From Candidatus Bathyarchaeota archaeon (GTDB lineage: Archaea > Thermoproteota > Bathyarchaeia > Bathyarchaeales > UBA233), in the NCBI GenBank assembly GCA_025057795.1, contig JANXEP010000036.1, positions 1-28,030 of the forward strand: a DNA stretch of 28,030 nucleotides. Reading direction: 5' to 3'. Positions within the stretch are counted from its first letter, which is position 1. Each line of letters opens with the position of its first letter. The translations under genes were made by a program, and so were the position numbers. Positions 16,140 through 24,488 of the stretch are shown here, piece after piece. A model generated the notes under the pieces. The model made no database searches, was not told where the DNA came from, and worked only from the letters and a program-made list of their open reading frames with translations.

Positions 16140-16310
16140 CTAAACCTTTTTCTTGCTTAATACTTCTCGGAAGGGTTTCTTGCATTTGGGGCAGTCAAAA
16201 AGCCCTATTTCCAGCTGCATTCTCTTTCCAGACTTGTCGGGACGCCCCGCCATGGTCCACTTCTTTTTAGGCGTTGCAACTTGGGTTCCGCATTTCGGAC
16301 ATTTAGCCAT
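16140..16310 (-). CDS. Small zinc-ribbon protein
   Basis: The 56-residue, very basic protein begins MAKCPKCG and has a second knuckle at C40/C43 (FDCPKCKKPF). Between them is KKKWTMAGRPDKSGKRMQL, rich in Lys and Arg. The start at 16310 was chosen because GGAGG lies about 8 nt upstream on the minus strand; a longer 78-residue frame begins at 16376 but its extra residues do not resemble the family and it ignores that site. Small size, charge and zinc ribbon suggest a nucleic-acid or ribosome-associated protein, but no function can be assigned. Confidence 0.75.
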   Translation of the reverse strand: MAKCPKCGTQVATPKKKWTMAGRPDKSGKRMQLEIGLFDCPKCKKPFREVLSKKKV

Positions 16311-16409
16311 TAATTTTTCCTCCAAAGTCCTCGATAACCATGGTTTTCTCATGATGATAGATAAATAATTTTCCATTCTTTTAGGCCATTAAGGCGCTTT
16401 CAAACGGGA

Positions 16410-17531
16410 TTATTCTTTCTGTTGCGTTCTTTTTTCGACGTGTTTAATGTAAGCCGCAAAAGGGATAACCAATAAAATAAGCGCACCCATGAGGGTGAAG
16501 TAGCCTTGATAGTCTGTTTTTGAAATGAAAACGTATGTTGGCGCAAGGTTGATTAGCCTCCCAATCATTAAGCCAACCTCCATTAGAACTAAGATGCTTG
16601 CGTAGTTTTCCCGGCTGAAGGAATCCCCGTAATGGGCGAACCATGAAATGGTGAAGGCGCCCGCCAAGCCGGACAAAGCGGATAAAAACACTATATGCTG
16701 GGGGGCCGTGGCATACTTTAACAGGAAAAACCATGTGGCGTGTAGCAACACACCAATGGCGGCGAATTCAGCGCGTCTCATTTTGATGTCTGAAAGCCAG
16801 TTCACCAAAAAAGTTATGGCAGAAACCACAAGGCTTGTTAGGGCCAAGACAAACCCCATCCTAGAAACTGTTTCAGAAACCCTACTAACAAACAATGGGT
16901 AGGCCAGCCAATAAGCCTCACACAGCCCAAAAATCATGAAAGTTGTGAGGAATATGGGAAGCTTTCTGCTTCGGGGGACTTTTAAGCCGATGGTCTCCCG
17001 TTCAAATTTCACCTGCATGAAAAAGGTTAAAGCAACAAAATGAAGCGCCACGGCCAAACCCAAAACCACGGGGAAACCAAAGTTTTCTATGATTAGACCT
17101 CCAGCCGCTGGACCGGCTATGCTGGCGACGGATGGAATTATTATGGAGAATAGGCTTACGGAACGCGCCCTAACATTAGATTCGCTGAGCCTAAACTGGA
17201 GAAGGTTGAAACTTGGCCAAAAAGTGGCTATGCTTAAACCGTAGGCGACGCCCAGCGTAACGGGGTTTTTAACAAAAATTAGAAGCGTGTAAAAAACCAT
17301 GTTGAATAGGACGCCGAAACATATTACCCGCTCAAAATTCCTAACAAACTTCAACAAAGTGATGGGTAAAAGCCCTATAATCAAGAATGTGGCTAGCAAA
17401 AGCAAGGATATGTCGCCTACGCCGAGCCCAAGCTTCAAATAGTGGAGTGGAAGGAACATGCTTGTCAAATTGCTGGAAAAGAAGTAAATGCATGAAGCAA
17501 CGCCCAAAGTTTTGAAATCATTTCCTTGCAT
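16410..17531 (-). CDS. Major facilitator superfamily transporter
   Basis: The 373-residue protein is almost entirely hydrophobic helices, about 10-12 membrane segments, with short loops. A central charged loop (about 175-190, FERETIGLKVPRSRK) divides two six-helix halves, as in MFS carriers. The N-terminus (CIYFFSSNLTSMFLPLHYLKLG) and a GPAAGGLIIENFG stretch in helix 5 are MFS-like. Substrate cannot be inferred. It starts 24 nt after the GNAT gene on the same strand with a GGGG ribosome-binding sequence, so the two are probably one operon, which could pair modification with transport of a compound. Confidence 0.85.
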   Translation of the reverse strand: MQGNDFKTLGVASCIYFFSSNLTSMFLPLHYLKLGLGVGDISLLLLATFLIIGLLPITLLKFVRNFERVICFGVLFNMVFYTLLIFVKNPVTLGVAYGLSIATFWPSFNLLQFRLSESNVRARSVSLFSIIIPSVASIAGPAAGGLIIENFGFPVVLGLAVALHFVALTFFMQVKFERETIGLKVPRSRKLPIFLTTFMIFGLCEAYWLAYPLFVSRVSETVSRMGFVLALTSLVVSAITFLVNWLSDIKMRRAEFAAIGVLLHATWFFLLKYATAPQHIVFLSALSGLAGAFTISWFAHYGDSFSRENYASILVLMEVGLMIGRLINLAPTYVFISKTDYQGYFTLMGALILLVIPFAAYIKHVEKRTQQKE

Positions 17532-17555
17532 GATGGACCCCTTTTATGCGTCAGA

Positions 17556-18044
17556 TCAATCGAGAAGCTTGCTATACCATATGTAGGTTTGGCTCTTTTT
17601 GAATCCAAGGTTTTCCATGAAACGCATTCCCGCCAAGTTCGTGCCTTCCACATCCACTATGGCTATGCGGGCGCCTTTTTCTCTGAAACGTTTTTCGAGT
17701 TCTCGGTAAAGCCTTTTGCCCACGCCTTGGCGGCGCTTCATCTTTTTAACGCCTATCCATAGAAAGTAGCCGTAGGTCCACGGGCTGAAAGGCCGCTTTA
17801 AAATGGTGCCTAAGGCGAATCCTACAATCCTCTTCGTGTTTGTGTCCTCGGCTACAAGGCATAGTTCTGGATCTCCTTGGAAAAGCGATAACAGCTCGTT
17901 AATGTTCCACGTGCGGTAGGTGAACTGCAGCTGCTCGGACGTAAAAATCGTTTCGCTTAAGCGCCAAACCTCTGGCAAATCGTCAAGGGTCATCTGTCTA
18001 ATTTCGATTTCAATCGGCCGCCCTTTTGCATGTTTACGCTTCAA
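17556..18044 (-). CDS. GNAT family N-acetyltransferase (RimI-like)
   Basis: The 162-residue product has the GNAT fold order: N-terminal IEIRQMTLDDLPEVWRL, central strand IVGFALGTI, and the acetyl-CoA pyrophosphate loop RRQGVGKRLYRELE (motif A, R/Q-x-x-G-x-G/A). The C-terminus contains VDVEGTNLAGMRFMENLGFKKS, similar to RimI-type protein N-terminal acetyltransferases that act on other proteins. A small-molecule substrate is equally possible. The frame starts with TTG at 18044, leaving about 10 residues before the fold begins. It is the first gene of a probable operon with the MFS transporter. Confidence 0.87.
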   Translation of the reverse strand: MKRKHAKGRPIEIEIRQMTLDDLPEVWRLSETIFTSEQLQFTYRTWNINELLSLFQGDPELCLVAEDTNTKRIVGFALGTILKRPFSPWTYGYFLWIGVKKMKRRQGVGKRLYRELEKRFREKGARIAIVDVEGTNLAGMRFMENLGFKKSQTYIWYSKLLD

Positions 18045-18272
18045 GGCCGCTTTTCCAGCCCATTCTGCTCTTATGAGACTAGATTTTGCGCGTGTAAATC
18101 ATATAAAACATTCTGAAAAACCTATAGGAGAGCTGTTCGTGTTGGCTGTTTTAGTTCCAAAAAATGTTTTTACCTTTAGGTGTTTAATTGTTGGCTGGGT
18201 GGAATCGTGCAGCTTTCGCCTTTAAGCAACGCCATAAAGCGGACGTGCAACGTGCTTAAAATTGGAGCTTCC

Positions 18273-20114
18273 ATGCAAGTTTTAGACTATGAGCAACGCT
18301 TTTCTTCATTAAGGAACTTTTACGAAAGCCTCCTTTCAAGCCTTGTTAAAATGGGCTTCGACACGAAAGAAGCTTACCAAACCGCGATAAAGTTTTTTGG
18401 AACGCCTTCTGTGCGGTTTGCCGGCATAGATGGAACCATGTATTCGCGGCCGCTCTTCGACCTTGTGGTTTTCTTTGGAGGCGCCTACGCCTCAACGGGG
18501 ACAATAACCTTCCACGAGGATAAGCCGCCCACGGTTGAGTATGATGAGCGAACAGCCAAACACGGCGCTGGCATTTCCAGCGTGGTGCCCATTTACATCA
18601 ACGAAATCCCAGACGTGGACCAAACCTTTTTTGAGGTCTCCCAGCCAGAGGAGGTCAGCCTTGGAAAACCGCTTACCGAGGAATCCATCATCAACAATGC
18701 AACGGTTGCCAACTGGATTATGACCTTCGCCGAATACTATTTGGCTTACAAGCTAGCCTCAGACATCGAACAAAACGTTCGAATAATCATCTTGGACAGA
18801 AGCCTATCCATTGAAAGGGCAAGCCTCCTCTACGATACTTCGAAGCATGCCTTGTGGGAAGCGAAAAGCAACATTTTAGGCTATGAGGTTGAAGGAGAAC
18901 CCATAGACGTCAATGAATTAACCATAGCGCGACACCTCGTCTGCAACCAACGTTTGAGTTTGCCCCCTCCAAGGGCAGACTATTTACGCTACGCCATAAT
19001 AGACTTGCTTAAGCGGAAAGGAGCATTAACAAAGAAACAGATTCTTAAAGAGTTCGACATAAAAGACGAGAAAAGAGCCAAAAGGGTTGAACGAGCTCTA
19101 AACAACCTCGTGAAAAAGGAAGTTTTAGCAGAGAAAGGCGAACTTTACATCCTAAATCAAAAATATACGAGGACTTGGGAACGCATTAAAAAGTTGGTGA
19201 CAAGCATAGGCGACAGGTTCTTTTTTGCAGAAAACCCCGAAGGCAGCAACCTAATGAAGATTGTTAAAGGCGGGGAGGAACATTGGCTCACAACCCTTGA
19301 CATCGCTTTCTTGACGCTTTTCACTTTACACATGCTGATGGAGGAAAGCTGGAATAGGCGTATCCTCCTAATAGGCGTGACGAAGGATACAGCTGCTAGG
19401 GACTTCAAACGGCAACTTATTCCGATAATGTGCAGCAACGACTTGTTGAAAGTGAATGTTTCCCAAGAGTTGTTGGAGAAGCTGCCCAACACGGACCGCA
19501 TGATCCTCCAGTCCGCAAGCATCCTAAACGTAGACAAGATAACGCCGCCGTGGAGCCTCATAGAGTATGATTCCGCCTTCAGAACTATGGTTTTGGATAA
19601 AAAGAAACGGAAGGGCTACGTTTCAGGCGCCATAAAGAATAAGATAGGCTTGGAAAAGGTTTTCCTTAAAACCTACGTGCAGTTGAGCCAAGCCAAAACA
19701 GACCCCATGCTCAGAAGCAACGTGCTCCTCGTAGATCGCCTCGTTCACCCCGAATACGATTATAGGCCTGAAACCACTGTGGAGTTTTGGAACGAGCTCA
19801 GCAACGGAGCAAAGGAACCCGTAGAAGTAATCCTCTTCGTGGACAAAGACGTGCCAAACCCGTTGCAAAACCTAGCCATGAACGTTCTCGTGGCTATGGC
19901 GCCCTCCAACATTCCAGAAGCCTTCGGGCACAACACACCCCTTTTCATTGCGGACAAAATCGCCAAGTGGAATTACAGCCAGTTCAAGCGGGTCGTGGAC
20001 ACCACCGCCGAGTGGATTCTCAATAACCATAAATTGAGAAAGTTCATATTTTATATGAGCACTTTTAGGGAGAGGCGGACAGCCATTGAAGCCGCGAGAA
20101 GAGAACAAATTTAA
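18273..20114 (+). CDS. nurA: NurA-domain 5'-3' nuclease with internal winged-helix region
   Basis: NurA works with the HerA translocase to resect DNA ends for homologous recombination in archaea. The chosen ATG has TTGGAG about 6 nt upstream and gives 613 residues; earlier GTG starts (18180, 18207) would add up to 31 poorly conserved residues. The RNase H-like core shows D53 in FAGIDGTMYSRPL, an acidic residue in IILDRSLS (D175) and a C-terminal half with LVDRLVHPEYDY and VILFVDKDVPNP. Between the halves, about 237-295 reads as a winged helix (AIIDLLKRKGALTKKQILKEF followed by RVERALNNLVKKEVL). Common NurA proteins are about 330-450 residues, so this is a long form. herA follows 4 nt later. 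Confidence 0.85.
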   Translation: MQVLDYEQRFSSLRNFYESLLSSLVKMGFDTKEAYQTAIKFFGTPSVRFAGIDGTMYSRPLFDLVVFFGGAYASTGTITFHEDKPPTVEYDERTAKHGAGISSVVPIYINEIPDVDQTFFEVSQPEEVSLGKPLTEESIINNATVANWIMTFAEYYLAYKLASDIEQNVRIIILDRSLSIERASLLYDTSKHALWEAKSNILGYEVEGEPIDVNELTIARHLVCNQRLSLPPPRADYLRYAIIDLLKRKGALTKKQILKEFDIKDEKRAKRVERALNNLVKKEVLAEKGELYILNQKYTRTWERIKKLVTSIGDRFFFAENPEGSNLMKIVKGGEEHWLTTLDIAFLTLFTLHMLMEESWNRRILLIGVTKDTAARDFKRQLIPIMCSNDLLKVNVSQELLEKLPNTDRMILQSASILNVDKITPPWSLIEYDSAFRTMVLDKKKRKGYVSGAIKNKIGLEKVFLKTYVQLSQAKTDPMLRSNVLLVDRLVHPEYDYRPETTVEFWNELSNGAKEPVEVILFVDKDVPNPLQNLAMNVLVAMAPSNIPEAFGHNTPLFIADKIAKWNYSQFKRVVDTTAEWILNNHKLRKFIFYMSTFRERRTAIEAARREQI

Positions 20115-20118
20115 CCGC

Positions 20119-21966
20119 ATGTGCTTTACAGACTTCGACGGAAGATTTAGGGCTAGACTAGCCACGGTTGCGCCCCGTTTTTTCGGCGGAGCAGAAGAAA
20201 CTAAACTGGCGGGAACTAGCGCCCGCTACACTTGCCGCATAAAAGTAGAATACCAAAAAGACTTGATGGGATTGTTAGAGGAAGGCATGCTTTTAGCCGT
20301 GAAAAACTTTAAGCAAGCGTTTCTAGGCGAGGAACGCTACACGCTTATGGAAATAAGCCGAGTCTGGCCTGAACACTTCGGGCTTAAAGGATTATCAGAT
20401 CACGGCTATTACCCCATGCAGTTTGAAATCATCGAGCAGTCGGAGGCGGACTGGCTCACGGACGACCGTTCAACCATGATGATTCAGATAGACGCTGTGC
20501 CCATAAATTATGATTTGGTGATTGGCAAGAACTGCGACTACAAGTTTGTGAAGGGCTTCTCTTACCCGGTGGTGGGCAGCCCCGTCTACATTTTAAACAG
20601 TGAAATGATAAACCGCATGTATAACCAGAAAATAACCCAAAAGCTTGGCGTAGACCCGTCCAAAACCGTGGAAGACGCCAGGCTTGACCCAAGGCTTGGC
20701 GTCGTGAAAATGTTCCAAACAAGCAACAACGTTATCCCCATATACGTAGATTTCGAAAAGCTTGTACGCTACCATTTCGGCGTTTTCGCTTTTACAGGCG
20801 GAGGAAAAAGCAACCTCATGTCCAACATTTTGAGGCGAATCCTGCTCCACGCAAACGACATTAAAGTTGTGGTTTTCGACATAAGCTGCGAGTACGTGTT
20901 CCTATTGCTGGATCTGTTGGCAGACGAGAAGATCCCCTCAAAAGTCATTCTTGAGCATCGGATAGACTCCCTTGAACAGTTCTTCAACTCCGTCGTTAAA
21001 CCAAGAGAGTATGAAACTGACGAGCGAATAAAGTTTGGGCTTAAACGCATAATGGAACAAGGCAAGCTTGGATTCTACACGAGACCTAAACAAAAAATTC
21101 CAACCTACGCCCAGTTTTTGGAGGAGCTAAACGACCAGAGAAAAGGCGCCGCCGACAGACCCCACTATTTAAATGCCATAGACCGAATCCACGACGCCAT
21201 ACTGGATTATATGGAAGCCCACGGGCTCGGCGAAAACCAAGAGGTAAGCGAAGACTTCATCAAATACATAGACAACGTTTGCAGATCCACCGTGGAAGAG
21301 TTTAAAGTTCACGACAAAAGCGGCCTCTACGGTTGGGCGACGACAAGAACAACAGTCCTCAACCAGATAAGGAAGCGCCAAGAAGAGATAAAGAAGGAGA
21401 CGGGTGGGCTGACAGCTGAAAAAATCCGGGAGCTGCTGGAGGGCGAGACAAGGCTTGTATGCATCTCCATATCGGATCCCACAACGATAAAAGAGTTGGT
21501 CATAACATTAACCCAAGACTTGCTCATCCGAAGAAAACGCATGTTCCAAGTTAAGCCTTACATTCTCTTAGTCTTCGACGAAGCCCAAGAATTCATCCCA
21601 GAACTTTCAAGCGCGGCGGGCATAGATAAGAAATGCAGCAGACAGGTGGAGACTCTGCTGAGACAGGGCCGCAAGTATGGCTTGGGCGTCTGCATAGCCA
21701 CTCAACGCATCGCTTACCTGAACACAAACGCCCTGCAACAGCTTCACACCTACTTTGTGGGAACATTGCCCCGCCCCTATGACCGCACCTTGATAAGCGA
21801 CACCTTCATGATAGATAAAGGCATACTGGAAAAGACCCTTGAGTTCGCGCCGGGCGAGTGGCTGCTGTCCAGTTATATAGCCACAGGCATAGAAAACGTG
21901 CCTATATTCATAAAAGCGGACAACGCGGAGAACGAAATAGAAAAATTCCTTAAAAATGCTGTTTAG
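20119..21966 (+). CDS. herA: HerA-type hexameric DNA translocase/helicase
   Basis: HerA is an FtsK/HerA-superfamily ATPase that forms a ring and drives DNA through NurA during double-strand-break processing. The 615-residue protein has a HAS-barrel-like N-terminal region (about 1-150), Walker A FTGGGKSN (about 226-232) and Walker B LLVFDEAQEF with D487-E488. A conserved C-terminal CIATQRIAYLNTNALQQLHTYFVG region holds the sensor and arginine-finger elements. ATG at 20119 lies 4 nt after the nurA stop; a TTG at 20086 inside nurA is an alternative. Adjacency to nurA supports the functional pair. Confidence 0.92.
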   Translation: MCFTDFDGRFRARLATVAPRFFGGAEETKLAGTSARYTCRIKVEYQKDLMGLLEEGMLLAVKNFKQAFLGEERYTLMEISRVWPEHFGLKGLSDHGYYPMQFEIIEQSEADWLTDDRSTMMIQIDAVPINYDLVIGKNCDYKFVKGFSYPVVGSPVYILNSEMINRMYNQKITQKLGVDPSKTVEDARLDPRLGVVKMFQTSNNVIPIYVDFEKLVRYHFGVFAFTGGGKSNLMSNILRRILLHANDIKVVVFDISCEYVFLLLDLLADEKIPSKVILEHRIDSLEQFFNSVVKPREYETDERIKFGLKRIMEQGKLGFYTRPKQKIPTYAQFLEELNDQRKGAADRPHYLNAIDRIHDAILDYMEAHGLGENQEVSEDFIKYIDNVCRSTVEEFKVHDKSGLYGWATTRTTVLNQIRKRQEEIKKETGGLTAEKIRELLEGETRLVCISISDPTTIKELVITLTQDLLIRRKRMFQVKPYILLVFDEAQEFIPELSSAAGIDKKCSRQVETLLRQGRKYGLGVCIATQRIAYLNTNALQQLHTYFVGTLPRPYDRTLISDTFMIDKGILEKTLEFAPGEWLLSSYIATGIENVPIFIKADNAENEIEKFLKNAV

Positions 21967-21969
21967 CCA

Positions 21970-23319
21970 TTAAATTACGCCCGAGAAAGTTAGCATGCCA
22001 ACCAATGTTAGACATGCTACAGCAACAACCACGGGCATTACCAGAAAGCCGTATTTGGAGAACTCTGAAAACGAGATTGCGTATCCGTGGTTTGAAAGGA
22101 TTTTCGCCCACATCAACCCCGCAAGCGCCCCGGTCAGCATGAAGTTGGCGCCGAGATTGCTTCCAACGACAAGCGCCAGCATAGAGCCAACCTTAACGGT
22201 TTGTGGAGCTGAAAAGGTTGGAGCTTGAAGGGCTTTAACAAAAAAGATCGTCATTGGATGGTTGTTCATTAAACCAGCAGCAAGCGAAGATGCTAAACCC
22301 ACGCTCAGCACTGCCGTCATGGGGTTTATGGAAACCTTTGAAAGCTGGAGGGCAAGCATGTCCGCCCATCCAGAGGAAGCCATACCTTCAACTATAACAA
22401 ATAACCCTATAAGGAAAGGGGCTATTTTCCACGGCATCCTCCTCAAAACCGCTGGAATTCCTGAACGCGCCAGCAGCAAGTTATAGAGAAGCATTATGAA
22501 CGCTGACGCAAAAGCAATAGTGCAGGGTTCAACACCTCCAATCCATGAGGAAGGCAGACTCAGAAGGAATATGGTGCCGCCGAGCACCGTTAAACCTAAG
22601 ATGGCGCCTCTTTTATCTTTAAGGGCTTGTTGGGGGTTAACTTTTGGCGGTTGCATTTTGCTTGGCAGCTTTCGACTGAAAACCAGCCAAAGCATTAGGA
22701 GACATGTAAGGGTAGCCGAGACTGCTGGCAGAAGCATCCATCGGGCGAATTCAGCAAAGGAAAGCCCGTAAGCTTCCGCAATCACGATGTTGGTTGGGTT
22801 TCCAATGTAAAGGCCCATGCCTGAAATGTTGGCGGCGAAAAACTGGGCAAAAAGAAAGGGGATGGGCGAAACCTTCACGCTTCTACACATGTAAAGAATT
22901 ATCGGAGTGATTGTAAGAATAACGACGTCATTGCTTGTAAATAGAGTTAAGAACGACGTCAGCAGAAAAAGGTATATGAAAAGCCTTTTGCAAGAGCAGC
23001 CGGCCAACCTAACAGTCTGCAACGCCACGTACTCGAACAATCCCGTTAAGTCTAGAGAGATGCAAATGTAAGCCAAAGACAATATCAGAACTATCACCGA
23101 GTAGGGTTTTATGGTTCCGCAGCCAATAACACCCTTCACAATAAAGTTGACGTCTATAACGGATGTCGCCCAAAGAACAGCCACACACAAAATTGGGGCT
23201 AAACCATAATCTAAGTGAATGAAAACACGCCCAAATGGAAGCTTAATCCGAGGGCTTTTGAAAGTTAGGAGGATTGTTGCTCCAAAGGCAAGCAAACTAA
23301 CAATAGAGGGGTAGGTCAA
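21970..23319 (-). CDS. ArsB/NhaD/SLC13-type anion permease
   Basis: The roughly 449-residue protein has about 10-12 membrane helices. The family signature of the ion-transporter superfamily is present twice: TSNDVVILTITPI and SGMGLYIGNPTNIVIAEA in the first half, and LMNNHPMTIFFVKAL with GSNLGANFMLTGALAGLMW in the second. The hairpin-plus-NPT arrangement fits arsenite permease (ArsB), NhaD antiporters and dicarboxylate carriers; the substrate cannot be resolved. No arsenic-resistance genes are nearby. TTG at 23319 was preferred because GGGAGG lies about 10 nt upstream; a GTG at 23337 overlaps that sequence. It converges on herA with a 3-nt gap. Confidence 0.87.
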   Translation of the reverse strand: MTYPSIVSLLAFGATILLTFKSPRIKLPFGRVFIHLDYGLAPILCVAVLWATSVIDVNFIVKGVIGCGTIKPYSVIVLILSLAYICISLDLTGLFEYVALQTVRLAGCSCKRLFIYLFLLTSFLTLFTSNDVVILTITPIILYMCRSVKVSPIPFLFAQFFAANISGMGLYIGNPTNIVIAEAYGLSFAEFARWMLLPAVSATLTCLLMLWLVFSRKLPSKMQPPKVNPQQALKDKRGAILGLTVLGGTIFLLSLPSSWIGGVEPCTIAFASAFIMLLYNLLLARSGIPAVLRRMPWKIAPFLIGLFVIVEGMASSGWADMLALQLSKVSINPMTAVLSVGLASSLAAGLMNNHPMTIFFVKALQAPTFSAPQTVKVGSMLALVVGSNLGANFMLTGALAGLMWAKILSNHGYAISFSEFSKYGFLVMPVVVAVACLTLVGMLTFSGVI

Positions 23320-23440
23320 CGAGCCAACGCCTCCCACACGTTAAGGCCTTGTTTGACAGTAGACAGCCACATGTATTTCCAACGGCGTATTAAGAGGTTG
23401 AATAAAAACTTGACGCCGGAGAATCAGAATTTAAAGGGCT

Positions 23441-23487
23441 GAAATCGCCCAGAAATGGGGTTAAGCAAATTTAGCAATAAAAACAAA
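23441..23487 (-). terminator. Probable terminator after porB
   Basis: On the minus strand, just after the porB stop, there is TTTGTTTTTATT (complement of 23476-23487), a T-rich archaeal-type stop signal. It is followed by a small hairpin, GGGC-GATTTCA-GCCC, ending in CTTTAAA. The rest of the 23338-23501 gap holds the upstream region of the permease gene. Confidence 0.45.
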
Positions 23488-23501
23488 GGGGGGCTGAAGC
23501 T

Positions 23502-24473
23502 CTAAGGTTGGGTGATGCCGCATTTTTTGAGGAGTCTCTGCCACCTCAAGTCTGTTATTCGCTGAACTTCGTCTATAAACTTCTCGTATTTGGGTGTAAA
23601 CAAATGCCGGAAGCGCCCCTGCACTGCCAAGTATTCTTTTACTGGCTTTTTCTTTTGAGGCGCCATGGCTATGGCTTTGCTGGGTGCTGAAAGCTGATAC
23701 TCGCCGTTTACACATTCCCACAACGGGAAGACACACGTCTCCACGGCTAAGCGGGAAAGTTCTATAGACTTCGCTTGATCGCTTCTCCAACCGCGGGGAC
23801 ACGGCGCAAAAACATGTAGAAAGGCAGGGCCCTCCACCTCCAAGCCTTTGCGCACTTTTGCTATTAAGTCTCGCCAATAATACGGCGATGCCGTGGCCAC
23901 ATATGGAATTTCATGTGCCACCATAATGTCGGCTATGGGCTTTTTGGGTTCAAGCTTGCCCGGTAGGACTTCGCCCGCCGGCGACGTGGTTGTAGAGGCG
24001 CCTATGGGTGTGCCTCCGCTCCGCTGTATACCCGTGTTCATGTACGCCTCGTTGTCGTAAAGCACGAACAGAAAATCGTGGCCTCTTTCAACGGCGCCGG
24101 ACAGGGCTTGGATGCCTATGTCGTAGGTGCCTCCGTCCCCAGCTATGGCTATAACGTCCACGTGTTCATCTTTTACTCTACCCTTCTTCCGCATCACTTT
24201 TATGGCGGTTTCTATGCCCGAAGCGTTGGCGGCAGCGTTTTCGAAGGCTGTGTGAAGCCATGGCACAGCCCAAGACGTGTAGGGGTAAATGGTTGAAACC
24301 ACTTCCATGCAGCCCGTAGCCATAGTCACAATAGTAGGGCCTCTAACAGCCTTCAAAACAAGCCTCATAACCGTTGCTGGAGCGCATCCCGCACAAGCCC
24401 TATGCCCAGACATGAACAAGTCTGGTTTTTCAGCTATGTCCTTAGCCGTGAACTTCCACTCTTCGCTTTGCAT
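23502..24473 (-). CDS. porB: Pyruvate:ferredoxin oxidoreductase, beta subunit
   Basis: PorB binds thiamine diphosphate and a 4Fe-4S cluster in the complex that converts pyruvate and CoA to acetyl-CoA, CO2 and reduced ferredoxin, or the reverse in autotrophic carbon fixation. The 323-residue protein has cluster cysteines C27 and C30 (CAGC), C55 (TGCMEV) and one in FAPCPRGWR. The TPP/Mg motif is AGDGGTYDIG (111-120) with YDNEAYMNTG at 139-148. Length is normal. It is the last gene of the porCDAB operon, 15 nt after porA. The paralogous 2-oxoacid oxidoreductases are similar, but the separate gamma and delta subunits and motif spelling favour pyruvate. Confidence 0.93.
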   Translation of the reverse strand: MQSEEWKFTAKDIAEKPDLFMSGHRACAGCAPATVMRLVLKAVRGPTIVTMATGCMEVVSTIYPYTSWAVPWLHTAFENAAANASGIETAIKVMRKKGRVKDEHVDVIAIAGDGGTYDIGIQALSGAVERGHDFLFVLYDNEAYMNTGIQRSGGTPIGASTTTSPAGEVLPGKLEPKKPIADIMVAHEIPYVATASPYYWRDLIAKVRKGLEVEGPAFLHVFAPCPRGWRSDQAKSIELSRLAVETCVFPLWECVNGEYQLSAPSKAIAMAPQKKKPVKEYLAVQGRFRHLFTPKYEKFIDEVQRITDLRWQRLLKKCGITQP

Positions 24474-24488
24474 TTTGTCACCGACCTC

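Noticed and set aside
15882..16368. Plus-strand frames opposite the two zinc-ribbon genes
   Set aside because: The minus-strand frames have paired CxxC knuckles, and the 16310 start has a ribosome-binding site; the plus frames have neither.
23461..23877. 138-codon minus-strand frame overlapping porB
   Set aside because: porB in the other minus frame has full family motifs; this frame has none.
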